Positions 21,558-35,366 of a stretch of DNA of 64,000 bases are shown here, in pieces. This DNA comes from Chrysomallon squamiferum (taxonomy: Eukaryota; Mollusca; Gastropoda; Neomphalida; Peltospiridae), in contig CM022669.1 in the NCBI GenBank assembly GCA_012295275.1, positions 9,624,489 to 9,688,488 on the forward strand. Direction: 5' to 3'. Under the pieces are notes generated by a model. The model ran no database searches. It had not been told where the DNA came from and worked only from the letters and a program-made list of their open reading frames with translations. Position numbers and translations under genes: made by a program. Every line of letters starts with the position of its first letter. Positions within the stretch are counted from its first letter, which is position 1.

Positions 21558-21919
21558 ATAACCAGTCTCTTCTGTGTGCAGAAATTTCTAATAAACGTGT
21601 ATGTGCCCCTACTAAATACTACTGTGTTGCTAACGCTACGACTACTCATACTACAACTACGACTACTACTGCTGGTACTGGTGCTACTGCTGTGTTTTCT
21701 GCTGCTGTTGCTGTTATTACTATCACTGTAGGCACCACAGCGTTTATTATTATTATACGTATAAAAAGTCATCTTTAAATAAAAATTTGACTATTTATTT
21801 TTCTCTCATCTGGTGTGAGCCTGAACGTCTTGTCAGATCAGCAATGAAGTCTCACAGAGTGGGCATCACTGTTGTCATGTTCTTAGAGTATCAGCTTGCT
21901 TTAATCCAGACCTGCATAT

Positions 21920-21953
<34 letters not shown>

Positions 21954-22547
21954 TATAGATACAGTGATATACATACATACATATACATACAGAAAGATAC
22001 AATGATACACTTACAGAAACACACAACGATACCTATACATAAATACGCACACGTAAACATGCACACAGACAAACTCAGACACTCATATACATTTATGAGC
22101 ACACTGTCAGGGTCTCATTGCCTAAGGTGCATGTTATCACGTCTAAGTGTTATAGATGTTTGAAACACTATGACAAGGATCAGTTAATTCAAACTGAAAC
22201 AGCAATTCATTACTGTCTGTGATGGTATGATACATTAACTAGATATATAACTCATCGACAAGAGTACAACTTATTTATTAATTCATCAAATATATTTAGT
22301 AGTCGTACATGAGAAAATAAAAACAATTAAAATATTTACTGCTTTGGAAAAACCTAAATTAAAATGCTGAATCAGACAACTGATTCCCAATTAATGATGG
22401 TATAAAAAAAAAACAAGGGAGAAAAGTATCTTACCGTATCTCGCTGGCAAACACTTATCAAAGCAAGGCCAAGTTTGCGATCCTCTTTTGTGACCGCTGT
22501 GTTCACCATAGATGCTGGCACCCACAATTTAATCTAGAAACAATAAC

Positions 22548-22603
<56 letters not shown>

Positions 22604-23640
22604 TATTATCATCATCATCATCATTATCATCATCATCACTATCATCTTCTTTTTTCTTTTTTTTGTATTACAAAAAGAAAGCAATAAATGAAATTATGTT
22701 TCTATATTCATTCTAACAAATGTTTTTCCATTCTTCCCAATAAAATAAAACCGTTTTACGAAAATCCTGATCTTGCAAGTTCATGTCTTTGACAAGTTAA
22801 TACACAGAAACATGAAAATACAAAGATTTCAAATATTCAGCACATAGAGACTGTTTAATTTTTTCCACATTCATCCTTTGCTTAGTTCTCAGCTAGCACC
22901 TCACCAAAATACATTAAAATACTTTAAGATGTAATAAAATGCATTTCGTTCAGAACAAAAAGACCTGTGTAAAGAAATATTAAAAGATATACTTCAAACC
23001 ACAAACACGGTAGTGTAGGCTGACTGGGGTGGGGTCAAATGACTGAGATCAGCTCACCTGCAGGGCAAAATACAGATCACTTCACTAACCTATTCTGACA
23101 GAGCAGTATGCTTAGAAAACTAAGCATGTTTCAGTTTGTATTTCTCAGTGACGTCATCAACGTCTTGAGGATTATCCAGTTCACACAGGTCACTATTTGA
23201 TGTTGACATCTGACAACTTTCAATATGTACTAATTTATCAGGTCGTCAGGAAAAAGCTTTTTTCTGTTCATTTCTTTCAGCTTGGTTGTTGTTGTTTTTT
23301 CTTCAGAAGAAAATTTTCCATGATTACACATGCAATTATTCACCAGAATAAACTGAAATCTAAGCCAAAAATAAATTATTGTTAAAATTCATACTGATTA
23401 AAACCCGCAGCACAGCCATTAAAACAAATCCGAGATTATCTGTCGTCATCACACACAGATACTATGTCATACTAACAATTCAGTCAAAAACCTGCTGATA
23501 CAAGTTAAAAACGAACACATTATGAAACCAGCGCAGGAAGACGTTTACAATCCAGTATAAGTCAGAATACTCTGTTACGCCTGCGTCAACTACACCTAGT
23601 GCCTTCTGTGTTAAATCACATCAGCGGTAGTGACACATAG
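21558..23640. other. Right-arm intergenic sequence
   Basis: Mirrors 8316-9998, including a (CA)n tract at 21919-21947 and an (ATT)n/(ATC)n tract at 22545-22640. About 23270-23640 has no partner in the left arm and no recognisable gene. Confidence 0.6.
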
Positions 23641-23827
23641 TGCCATCTGTATTAAGCTGAGTCTGTGATATCTACCCGTTATACCTAGTCTAGTCAGTTG
23701 TGTCTGCAGTGTCTACACGTAATTTCTAGTCTAGTCAATTCTGCATTGTCTACATGTAATGTATTGTCTAGTCAGCTGTCTGCAGTGTCTACTCGTGATG
23801 TTATGTTTAGATATCTGTAGGTGCTTC

Positions 23828-24530
23828 TAACCCTAACCCTAACCCTAACCCCTAACACTAATACTAACCCTAACCCCTAACACTAATGCTAACCCTAACC
23901 CTAACCTGACCTAACCCTTAACCCTAACCCTCACCTAATCCGTAACCCTGACCCATAACCCTAACCCTAACCCTAACCCTTAACCCTAACTATCCCGCTT
24001 CTAACCCTAACCTATCCTTAACCCTAACCCTGACCTAACCCTTAACCCTGACCCATAACCCTAACCCTAACCCTAACCCTAACCCTAACTATCCCGCTTC
24101 TAACCCTAACCTGACCTAACCCTTAACCCTAACCCTCACCTAACCCTTAACCCTAACCCTTATCCCTAACCCCTAACCCTAACCCTAGATAATTAAGTCA
24201 AGCCCTAACCCTACCCGTATCCCTAACCCAACCCTAACCCAAACCCAAACCCAAACCCTAACACTAACACAAACACTAACCCTTATCCAGATAAATAGAA
24301 AATTAAGTTAAGCCCTAACCGTAGCCCAAACTCTACCCCTAACTGACCCTAACCCTAACCCATATATATGTTTATGTATGTATAATTTTATACGGTCTGA
24401 AAGAGGTGTCCAAACTCTACCCCTAACTAACCCTAACTAAACCCAACCCTAACAGTAACCCTAATCCTAATCCTAACTTAAAGCTAACCTTAGCCCTAAA
24501 CCTAACCCAGATAAATAGATAATTAAGTCA
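23828..24530. repeat. Interstitial telomere-like CCCTAA array, degenerate
   Basis: Dozens of CCCTAA units with variants (CCCCTAA, CCTGACCTAA, CCCTTAA). A higher-order feature, AGATAAnTAnATAATTAAGTCAAG followed by CCCTAAC, occurs at about 24184, 24290 and 24509. The C-rich strand is plus. TTAGGG is the usual animal and mollusc telomere repeat; the degeneracy and flanking unique DNA argue for an interstitial site rather than a chromosome end. Confidence 0.93.
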
Positions 24531-24535
24531 AGTCC

Positions 24536-24592
<57 letters not shown>

Positions 24593-24681
24593 AGCATACA
24601 CAAATGCAAGTGTAACACATACAGGATTAATTTTCAGGACCCAGCACCTCTTTCAGAGGTATAAAATTATACATACATAAA
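24371..24681. repeat. Near-perfect 37-bp inverted repeat within the telomere-like region
   Basis: The arms (24371-24408 and 24645-24681) read TTTATGTATGTATAATTTTA, TAC, CTGAAAGAGGTG and the reverse complement. They flank the last telomere-like block and a (CA)n tract at 24537-24584. Confidence 0.85.
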
Positions 24682-24872
24682 TAATATACCGTAATATATA
24701 TATATAAAAAGTATCATTTAATATATATTATTAATATATAACATAATATATATAAACAGAATAACAAAATATTTATAAATAATATAACATAATATATGCA
24801 AATTATGTAACAATTTACATAAATAATAATAACAATAATATAAATAGTATAAACGAATATTTATAAATAATA

Positions 24873-24945
24873 TGTAACCCTAACCCTAACTCTAACCCTA
24901 AGCCTAAACCTAAACCTAATCGCAATCCTAAACCTCATCCTAATT
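24873..24945. repeat. Second short telomere-like block
   Basis: ATGTAACCCTAACCCTAACT followed by CCTAAACCTAAACCTAATCG. It is the same telomere-variant module as in the hairpin at 13892-13956. Confidence 0.88.
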
Positions 24946-25098
24946 TTAATCGTGAAATGTTACTTACGGTGCTAACTGTACCAAGCTGTGTTCAGAACGT
25001 CACTGAGCCTCATTTTCGTTCTGTAATATAAAAGACAGGAAAATGTAGAACTGGATGTTTTCCTGGCTGGACTGGATTAGACTGTACACAAGGTATTT

Positions 25099-25217
<119 letters not shown>

Positions 25218-25329
25218 AAAGAAAAACAAACGTATACAAACAAAACAATAAAATAATAATAACAAAAATAAAACAAAACAAAACAAACCAGCAAACAAAC
25301 AAATTACAAATAAATAAATAAATAAATAA

Positions 25330-26624
25330 AAGTACATAGAGCCGTTTTCGTTTTCTCACAAATGATATGAATTATCTGGATTGCAAAAATTCTGAATTTA
25401 TTTCCCAACTAAGTATGTAATTATGAAATATTCTCTGTGCAATAACCAGCCATTTAAATGGATAACAAAAGGAACTGGGATAAAAAGAAAGGAAAGAATC
25501 CAGATTATTATAGACTACAAAAAAATGATGAAGAAGAATTAATTAACTTAATTCTATTTGGCCTGTTTACCAGATCGTTGAAGGACATTTTACATAATAT
25601 ATTTAGAGAGAGAGATATATATGTGTTTTTGTTTTGTTTTTTTTTTTGGATTGTAAAACAAAATGTATTAACTGTATCTCAACAATAGAAGCAAACTTTT
25701 GAAAAACAGTGTATTGTGATTTTCCCCAGGACTCCATAGGCCAGTCATTAGCTTCCGGCGAGAGAGAACAAAAATGTCGGAAGCAGAATTTTTCAAAGCT
25801 TTTACCATAATGGTGCATAAAACGGAACAAAAACCCGAACTGAGAACTTTCATTGAAAGTCAGTCAATTACAAGAAATTAATTAATCAATTTCTTTTTTT
25901 CTAGAAATAATAAAAACGCTCATAACATAGAAACCTTTGTTTATCCCTTTCAGTCAATGACCTTTAACAATAATGGTAAACTTACGCTAATAATCACAAA
26001 GCTTGTTTCTTTGGTTTTTATCTTTTTATTATTTTTATTAAATTAATTATTGGGATTACTATTATTTCTTTTCTTTCGTGTACAAATAAAAACGTGTGAT
26101 GAACATAAAATTAATAACTTATATTTTTTGCATGTAGACGCGCGCATGTTGAACGATTTTTGATCATTTTCCTTTAATGAACTAGTAAAATGCAAGAGCA
26201 CTACGTTCTACAAAACCTCACTAGTGAAATAATTATGATGATGGGGAGCATTGACCTAATCTGTCGAGTATTTGACATTAGTGCTCACATATATATTATA
26301 CAGTTTGTAATGATACAAATAATATATTAACTTCGACTTTGTCGTAAAGCACAAGCTATAGAACACTAATGATTAAAGTACACGGCTAATGCAGTGTGGT
26401 TACCTTTAACGCCAAACCTACTTCAGTTTTCACAAACAAATCGTACCTAACGTAATAAGAAAGTAATAATAATAAAAATACTATTGAATGCCCGGGGAAA
26501 TGAAAATGCTATGATGCAGTCTTTCAGTATGTCCTGTTTTTTTTTTTTCTTTCTCATTTACTTGATTATTTGATTTACTTAAGGTAGTTCATTACCTTAA
26601 ATGAAAATTGATTGACTAAATTAA

Positions 26625-26655
<31 letters not shown>

Positions 26656-26656
26656 A

Positions 26657-26712
<56 letters not shown>

Positions 26713-27317
26713 TAATAATAATTTTTAAAAATAATCATAAAAAGGTAAAAAATAAATAAAAACAAAAACAAAAAATAAATATAAAAATAAAAGTAAAGTA
26801 AAGTAAAATAAAATAATGTAAATAACTAAATAAAATATAAAAATAATGTAATTAAATTACATATACATCAGAGATATAAGAAAATCATTTCATCATCAAT
26901 ATACTAATAACCATGATTGTAGACACCTTTGTGTTACCGAATTATTGTTATTGTCATTAATATTTATATTTTTACTGTTACTACTACTACTACCATTGCT
27001 ACTACTGCTGCTGTTGCTGCTACTACTACTATTACTACTACAGTTATACACACGTGTATACTTTGATGGAAATGTCTGATTCTCCAGTAATAATCAGGAG
27101 AGAAATGAATGTGTTGTGATTAGTGTGAATGGAAACAGATGGACGGATGTCGGTGTAGGAAGCTGTTAACGTCTTCGTTTTGTTCTGTGGTGAGGAAGAT
27201 TATCTCGTTTAGTTTCTTTTTAGCCGATTTGTTTTCTAGCTGCGTAGAGTCTCTCAGTGTTTACCTGGACTCCCTTCTGATTAATGTCAGGAGATGTATT
27301 AATAATGTTTTATTGAA

Positions 27318-27353
<36 letters not shown>

Positions 27354-27354
27354 T
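25330..27354. other. Intergenic AT-rich sequence
   Basis: No gene recognised. (TAAA)n and (TAA)n runs fill 26625-26715, AAATA-type sequence fills 26750-26850, and ACT/GCT trinucleotides lie near 26980-27040. The open frame at about 27139-27366 begins in unique sequence but ends in (AAT)n and lacks recognisable motifs. Confidence 0.5.
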
Positions 27355-27359
27355 AAACA

Positions 27360-27725
27360 CCTGTAACATTGTACAGTCATTACACCAGTCACACTGTACA
27401 GTCATTACACCTGTAACATTGTACAGTCATTATACCAGTCACACTGTACAATCATTACACCTGTAACATTGCACAGTCATTACACCAGTCATACTGTACA
27501 GTCATTACACCTGTAACATTGTACAGTCATTACACCAGTCACACTGTACAGTCATTACACCTGTAACATTGTACAGTCATTACACCAGTCATACTGTACA
27601 GTCATTATATCAGTCATTTCACCAGTAATACAGTACTGTCATTTCACCAGTAATACTGTACAGTCATTTCACCAGTAATACTGTACTGTCATTTCACCAT
27701 CAAAACTGTACTGTCATTTCACCAA
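27360..27725. repeat. Minisatellite, 25-bp units in 50-bp higher-order pairs
   Basis: Alternating ACCTGTAACATTGTACAGTC and ATTACACCAGTCACACTGTA units, decaying at the 3' side into TCATTTCACCAGTAATACTG units. Confidence 0.92.
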
Positions 27726-28305
27726 ACAAAACTGAAAAAGTGAATTCAGGAAGAGCTCCAAGACAAAAAAAGCTGAAAAGAAATAGTAAACACAGCGTTA
27801 TAAATTAAATAAGAAAAATATCTAAAGAAGCTGAAAACAATTATTTTCTAATAGCTAAGTCGATAGAGGCAATTTGAAAAATTATAAATAGGATTAATTT
27901 AATGTAGTGGATGTAATAGACCTAATCAACAAACGTGAACCGAAACTGCAGAAATCAGAATTAGTAGATTCACGTCATCACATTAAGATTTTTAAAATAT
28001 AATAACTGTTGAATTCAATGAATTGTTCGCTGTAATGATGCCCAGGAGAGCAACAATCAAAGTTTAGTGTTGCATCAAACAATATATGTCAACAATATTA
28101 AATACAACAGGTGTAAAACAACAAGTAATGAGTTCTATAGTAAACGGTATATAATTTATATTGTTAATTTCGAACACAGATAAGAAATAACAGAAGAAGA
28201 AGAAGAAGAAGAAGAAGAAGAAGAAGAAATGAAATAATATATTATGATGGCTGTGTGGCATCAAGCAGTTTAATTCGTTCAGTGTAAAATAAAAAAACAA
28301 CAACA
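27725..28305 (+). repeat. Upstream copy of the amt 5' flanking region
   Basis: Direct repeat of 29190-29615. It shares AAGAAAAATATCTAAAGAAG, GATTAATTTAATGTAGTGGA, AGATTCACGTCATCA, a (GAA)n run, TATTATGATGGCTGTG and GCAGTTTAATTCGTTCA. The copies differ by substitutions and small indels; the offset is about 1.3-1.4 kb. Confidence 0.9.
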
Positions 28306-29189
28306 ACAAACTATTTGTCGTAATATTATACGTCAATATCATTGTAACAGAAATCATCATTTATCGATTTCGTATCCGAGGCAGCAGACGTTTGATCATG
28401 TACACGGACCAATAACAAACGTCTGCGATTTAAATGCATTACCTGACAGTTAAAACCTGAACCGAATGAAATTTATCACAATAATTACAAGACGTAGAAT
28501 GATTTACAAGAAGACACTGTGTAATAAAAAGATATTTCGATTTATAAAAATCCATTTTAATTAAGGGGGGGGAGAAACATTCAAGAAAATTATATAGATC
28601 AATAAACGTGAAATGATCTGAAAATTGCAATAGCGATGAGCTACATAAAGATTCTGTCTCAGTTTAATATCATAAAAAAGAAAAGTACAGCAACGAGGTA
28701 AATATATACGGCTTTATAAATTTAAAAGGAAAAGCATAGTAATGAGGTCAGTATATTGATTTATATGTGAGTGAAGCTATTTGCCGATTAACTAATGGTT
28801 TTAATATTAGTATCATGTAAAGAAGATGGATCTGCGATCTTATTGGTTCATTGTTTTCAGAAGACCGCGAATTTCCGAAAATCAAGACTATACATCAAGA
28901 ATTTATCAGCTATTTTAAAGCTTACATCAGATATGAACATTTCTGCATATCAGTATAACAACAACCAATGAATATTGTGATAATTAAGATCAACGAAGGT
29001 GAATAGTAAAAACAGCAATTAAAAGTCAATTTGGAAGAAATATGAAAGGAATCACTCAAAGATAGGTCGTGCTGAATTATATTACCTGCGAGTGATAAGA
29101 ACTAAGACATTATTGGATACTAAACTATTTTTGAAAGAAGCTCAAAAGTATCAGCCGTCGTACGGAAACAGAAAGGTGATTAAAACAAA
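28306..29189. other. Spacer between the two copies of the amt flank
   Basis: Unique AT-rich sequence without recognisable coding segments. Confidence 0.5.
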
Positions 29190-29615
29190 ACTGAAGAAAA
29201 GTGAATTAGGGAAAAGCCCCAAATGCATATGACTGAGAAGAAATGGTAAATATAGCGTTTTAAATTAATTAAGAAAAATATCTAAAGAAGCTGAAAACAA
29301 TTAACTTCTAATGGTTCAGTTGATAGGGGCAATTTGAAAACAAACATATAAATTGGATTAATTTAATGTAGTGGATATGATAAACCTAGTCAACAGAAAT
29401 CAGAATCAGCAGATTCACGTCATCATGTAAGATTTTAAAAATGTAATTATTGTTGAATACTGTGAATTTTTTCGCTGTAATGGTGCCCATTTCGAACAGG
29501 GATAAGAAATAATAGAAGAAGAAGAAGAAGAAGAAGAAGAAGAAAAATAAAAGAGTCTATTATGATGGCTGTGGAATCAAGCAGTTTAATTCGTTCACTG
29601 TAAACTGAAAATTGC
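29190..29615 (+). repeat. Proximal copy of the amt 5' flanking region
   Basis: Ends 15 bp before the ATG at 29631, so it should contain the promoter or 5'UTR of the ammonium transporter gene. It includes a (GAA)n run at 29516-29543. See the partner at 27725-28305. Confidence 0.85.
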
Positions 29616-29630
29616 CTCGAGTTTACCAAG

Positions 29631-32600
29631 ATGACAGAAAATATGACGACATACTCCACTGAAAAAGACGGGATTAGCAGCAAAGACGACAACGTTACGG
29701 GGTCGACTGCAGCGTACCCGAGGTCGACGGCGACTTGGGACGACGCGACGTGGATTCTCACCAGTTCATTCATCATCTTCACCATGCAGTCAGGTTCGGT
29801 GCTGTCGTAGTTGCGGTTCAACGTCACGTTATCATTATCTTCATCGTCGTCGTTATTAGCTATTCCTTTCTTTTTTTCTTTTTCTTCTTCTGTCGTTTTT
29901 GTTGTTGTTGTTTCTGTTATTAATATTACTGTAATAATTATATTTATTGTTGTATTTATTGTTATATTTTTTATAATAGTTATTATTATTGCTGTTGTTC
30001 TTATTGTTGTTGTTGTCCTTCCTATTATTATTATTATTACCAGTATAAATGATAATTACGTACTCTAGAATTAATAAAGATAAATATTTGCATCTAATCC
30101 TGAAAAAAAATTAAAAGAAAATAAAAGAAATAAAAGATTAATGTTAACAAGCGATCACACAGATATTGTATTTCATCCAACTGATCAGCTGACATATTAA
30201 ATCTTGTCGCTTTACCAGAGATAATACAGTTATGTGAATTATATTTTTATCATCAGAGGACTTATTCCCTGTCACTAAAGTTTGAAATTACCAGCCATTA
30301 TTATAGAATCATATTTCAGTGTATTTTCATCCACTATAAACATTTGTGTATAACCTATTATATGAGTGTTTGTATGTGAATGTATGTGTGTGTATGCATA
30401 TATGTATGTATGCATGTACGTACATATGTATATATATATGTGTGTGTGGGTGGGTGGGTGGGTGTCTGTATGTATGTATTTGTGTGTGTGTTTCTGTGTA
30501 TAGATAGATAGATATACATATATGCATGTAAGTGTATGTGTGTATGTATAAACGATCTAAAGAGATAATGGATATTTTTTTAAAAATTATTATGTATCAT
30601 CATTCACAACAGCAATGTTATTAAGCTTTTACTGAATTATGAACGCTATATTACGAGTATAATTTCATATACTTAAAGGTTATTTATCTTTTCGTTCTTG
30701 TTAAAATGAACTTTCAATAAAGTACCAGGAAATAATATGAACATATTATGTATATTTTCGATATGGTTCTAGATAGCAATCTTTAATAATAACAAAGTAA
30801 TTTAAGAAGCTGCCATTTGTTCTCCATTCCTTTACTGTGACGAATGATGTCATTACTTATATGTATATAATAATAGTAAAAATGGCGGCGATGATGAGAA
30901 TGATGATGATTATGATGATGATAATGACGACGACGACAAATAGAACAAAAACAGTAATAAATGAAAGAAAGAAAAAAGAATGATAATCAGATTATACATT
31001 AATCTGCTCATTTATAATCAAAAAGCAAACCGCCGAACGGTTCTCTATTAAATTTACCAATTATACATGAATTTGTTTCTGAAAAAGAAACAATTAATAA
31101 ATTTCTCATCATCATAAAACATGATATATACGCAAGAAACAAACACGATCATTAGAATAAATGGTTAGGAGCTTAATGTTCTGTTAATGTTCTATTGTCA
31201 TCCTTAATTATTAAGAAAGTTTGATTTACATCAGTAAATGAAAGACTTGCAAAGTATACAACAAAGAATGAAACGGTGGATATCAGTTGCTGCTGGTTTT
31301 AACATTTAAAAATACACAAGGATCAGACAGATTGTGGCAGTATTATTTATTAAAAGTTGGATGATAATGATAATGGTGATGATGATGATGATGATGATAA
31401 GAAAAAGAAGAAAAAAATGAGATGAAAAAGAGAAAGAAGAACATTAGATATTTTTATGAATTAATATGTCTTTTATATATTTTTACAACATAATCGTCGT
31501 CATCATCATCATTATCATCATCTTTCTTTTTTCATCATTTCATTTTCTTATTACAATTATGAAAATATTACGCTACTGATATATAACCTAAAAGTTAATT
31601 TGTTCTTCTGCATTCCTTTTATTTTATTAGTATTATTATTTTAATTTAGAAAATAAATAATAGCCTGTTTACAATTTATTTGTAATGGGTTTCCAAGTTC
31701 TAACATCAGAACTGGGTGAAATATAACAGTTCTGATGTTCTTCTCAGAGTTAGTTAGAACGGGCAAATACTCTGGGTTATTTGTATAAAAAAAAAAAAAG
31801 TATGGGCAAAATATTCTTCAGTTTGTTAGATAATTTGTATTAGAAAAGGACTGTATTGTAATGATTGGGAATCGCCTGAAGAAAACACTCCTTAAACGCG
31901 ATCCCCAAGAAAGTTAAGTTTAGTATTCATCAACCAATCACTGAAATCTCGTTTCAAAATATTGTCTCTTCTCACGCACGAAACGACCTGATTATCTCGT
32001 GCTTCTTAATTAGGTGAAACCTTTCAAAGATACGTACGTATGTGTGTCTCATAGACAAGATGTATAAGAAAATATGCGGCTAAAAAGGGAATTCACTAAA
32101 GACAAATTATTTCATAATGATTCATCACTTTATTTTCTACTTAATCAATAATGATTGAAAAGAACGGACAAAACTCTTTATTAAACTAATGAGTTGCTAC
32201 TTATTTTCGTTAATAATTTTTGTTCTTTTTTTTTTTTTTTTTTTTTTCCTTTTTTCTAAAAGGTTCTCTGGCATTGAAAAATTTCGATTATATTTTGCAT
32301 TCTGATTCTTTTTAATGATATTTTACGTCATGAAGTAATAACCTCCATTATTTATATAAACTAATGACCCGCCCCCCTCTGATCAATATGAGATCGTGAA
32401 ATGTGTGTGGTCTTAAGAAGGAAAAAAGTGGAAACATTTTTCACCAATAATACTTGTTACGTCACAACAGGCATATAAAATTAGGTGGAGTACGCAGCTA
32501 TCGAGTGCATCGTTGTATAGATGATTTCATAATTTTCTTAACATACAGTAACAGTTATCAGTATTAATGTTAACATAAAACACATACACACACACCTATA

Positions 32601-32670
32601 TACATACAAAAACACCCACACACACCTATATACATACAAAAACACACACACATTCCTATATACATACAAA

Positions 32671-32702
<32 letters not shown>

Positions 32703-32873
32703 ATTTAGTAACTTTAGATGGAGAATGTTATAAATTGTCTTGTGTTTAAATTATATATTACTGTCTTAGAAGAAAAAGATTCCAAAATGTTCTCAATCGA
32801 GTATGTTTGTAGATGTACAAGTTAAGAAAACTGGAACGAAGTAACGAATTCTTTAGTCATATTCCTCCTTTTA

Positions 32874-32914
<41 letters not shown>

Positions 32915-32923
32915 GTAGTAGTA

Positions 32924-32959
<36 letters not shown>

Positions 32960-35315
32960 TTGATTTATTTCAAGGTTTTGGTCTTCTTGAAAGCGGGTAT
33001 GCATCGTGCAAGAATGAAGTAAATGTCATGGCAAAAAACGTCGCCGACGTCATTTTTGGCGGACTTTCGTACTGGATTGCTGGATACGGCTTGACGTACG
33101 GCACCGAGTACGGCAGCAACGGCTTTTGTGGAGTTGGACATTTCTTTGTTAATGAGGAGGGTAAAATCTAATTATCTTTTCTACTATTCATTTTAATTTA
33201 ATTTTATACTACAACAATACTGATATTACCAATCAACTACTATTCATTTCATTTTAATTTTATCAAACTTTTACTGATATTACAACAACAACTACTATTA
33301 CTGTTACTAGTACCACTACTCGTACTACTACTACCGCTACTATTACTACAACTTCCACAACTGAATTGTTGTTATTACAATTGCTGGCGTTTTGTCACAT
33401 TTTGATTCGTTGAATTATGCTCTTTCAATTTCTAGTTTCTTAAAAGTAATACTACTACAGAATTTCGTTTTTCAAAGCAAATTTCTGTCCAGTAAATGTT
33501 TTTAAGCTGATTCTGGATAACAGATTATTATAATTATTTACTGAAACTGAACAAACTGTTAAGACTGCTACGACGGAAGACACAAAATTCAGTCACCCAT
33601 CTCTGCCGGATGTTGTTAAATAAAACTAATTTTCTAAAATATATATATACTTTTTTTTATTTTTTACACTTCAAAGATGACGAAGACATGGGCGAAGAGT
33701 TCTCCAGATTCGTTTTCCAGTCAGCATTTGCAACAACGGCGACAACAATAGTCTCAGGTAGATACAATAGACGCCTACTCTTGCTTTGCTGACGTCACCG
33801 CAGATGTCTGTGTTTTTGTTCGCTAATGGACAGCATTTAGTATGACCGATAAACAGTTTCCGGTTTGTTTGGCCTCAGACGTAACGTTTTATTTTAAGTA
33901 GTTCACCGTTTTGTTTTCTTATGTAATTGTACTTCGTGCTGGAATAACGGCATCAGTTCGAAACAAAACAATAACCAGTCTATAACAAATTATGTCCTCA
34001 GTAATGTAATTTTGTTTTGATTTACTGCAGCTGGTGAAGAAGGGTGATTGTGAATGCGTGTGCACGTGTACTCTCTGAGACTGACATAATTATACACTGA
34101 GTCATATAAACATACGTACATACACACATTAACACATGTAGATTACACACACACACATATTCAAATACATACATTCATATACTAATATACATACACACAT
34201 ACACGCACTGACATACAAACATATACATACACTCGTACAAACACATACATAACAAACATACACACATAAATACGTACATACGTATTGTCAAAGAGACAAA
34301 TACACAACGATCATCTTAATTTACGAATATAATTATCTATAACACCGAAAATGTAAAAGATTAAAGTCCACAGGACTGGTATAATCTAGAAATCATGTCT
34401 AATGTTTACTTTATTTTTGGGGAATTTGTTTAGGAGCTGTAGCGGAACGGACGAAGTTTTCCTCCTACATAATTTTCTCCTTCTTCAACACTTTCATCTT
34501 CTGTTTTCCCGCCCACTGGATCTGGGCGGAAGCTGGATGGCTGCACAAAATGGACGTCGTGGATTTTGCAGGCGATGGACCAGTTCATTTAGTAGGAGGG
34601 GTGTCAGCACTTGTCGCGGCACTAATGGTTAAACCGAGACTAAAGCGATTCACAAGCGAAGACAACTACAAAATGGGATCGCCTACCAATGCTCTCTTGG
34701 GAACTTTTATTTTGTGGTAATTAACAATGTTTTAACGTTACGTAAAGTGATAAGCAGCAAAGAACCATTTAACTGCCCATACCCTTAAACAGGATACTAT
34801 ATATTATGATTATATATCACCAGGTTATCTTTGTTCTTCCTCTCATAGTGTTTCAGTATGTTTTAAGTACTTCTGAGTTGTTTCCCCTTAATTACTTCTA
34901 TATAAAAATGTCTATAATATTAAATAGAACCGAATATAACCATTCTGACTACATATATTTTTTTCTCTTGATAAAATTCAACAACAACACAACAACAACA
35001 AAAACATTACAAACAGAAACAACAACAACAAATAAAGAAAACACACACATACACACACAAAAGACAACAACAACAACAACAAAACATAAGAACATGACTA
35101 TAGTGTTTTGTTTCGTATTATACTGTAGGAGCATAGTTTAAACTATAACTTTTTTATACTGATTTCGCAAGTGCAACACTTATAATAAAGGTAAACATGT
35201 AATCAGTATTTACTTTTCTCAAACTACAGGTGGGGATGGCTTGCTTTCAACTGTGGCAGTACGTACGGCATCAGTGGAGGCAAATGGAAAATCGCAGCTA
35301 GGTATGTATGTTTGT

Positions 35316-35366
<51 letters not shown>

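Larger units (their letters stand above)
17775..23805 (-). repeat. Right arm of large inverted duplication
   Basis: Reverse-complement partner of about 7859-13640. It carries the pseudogenised GM2A-like copy 4. Differences from the left arm: a ~670-bp tandem duplication in intron 2, a degenerate GT-rich instead of pure (CA)n promoter flank, about 500 bp missing near the inner end, and about 370 bp of extra sequence at 23270-23640. The arm stops a few tens of bases before a telomere-like CCCTAA array. Confidence 0.92.

Noticed and set aside
29447-29827. 126-codon minus-strand frame over the amt first exon
   Set aside because: Antisense shadow of amt exon 1; the plus strand carries the conserved TM1 motif and a matching splice phase.
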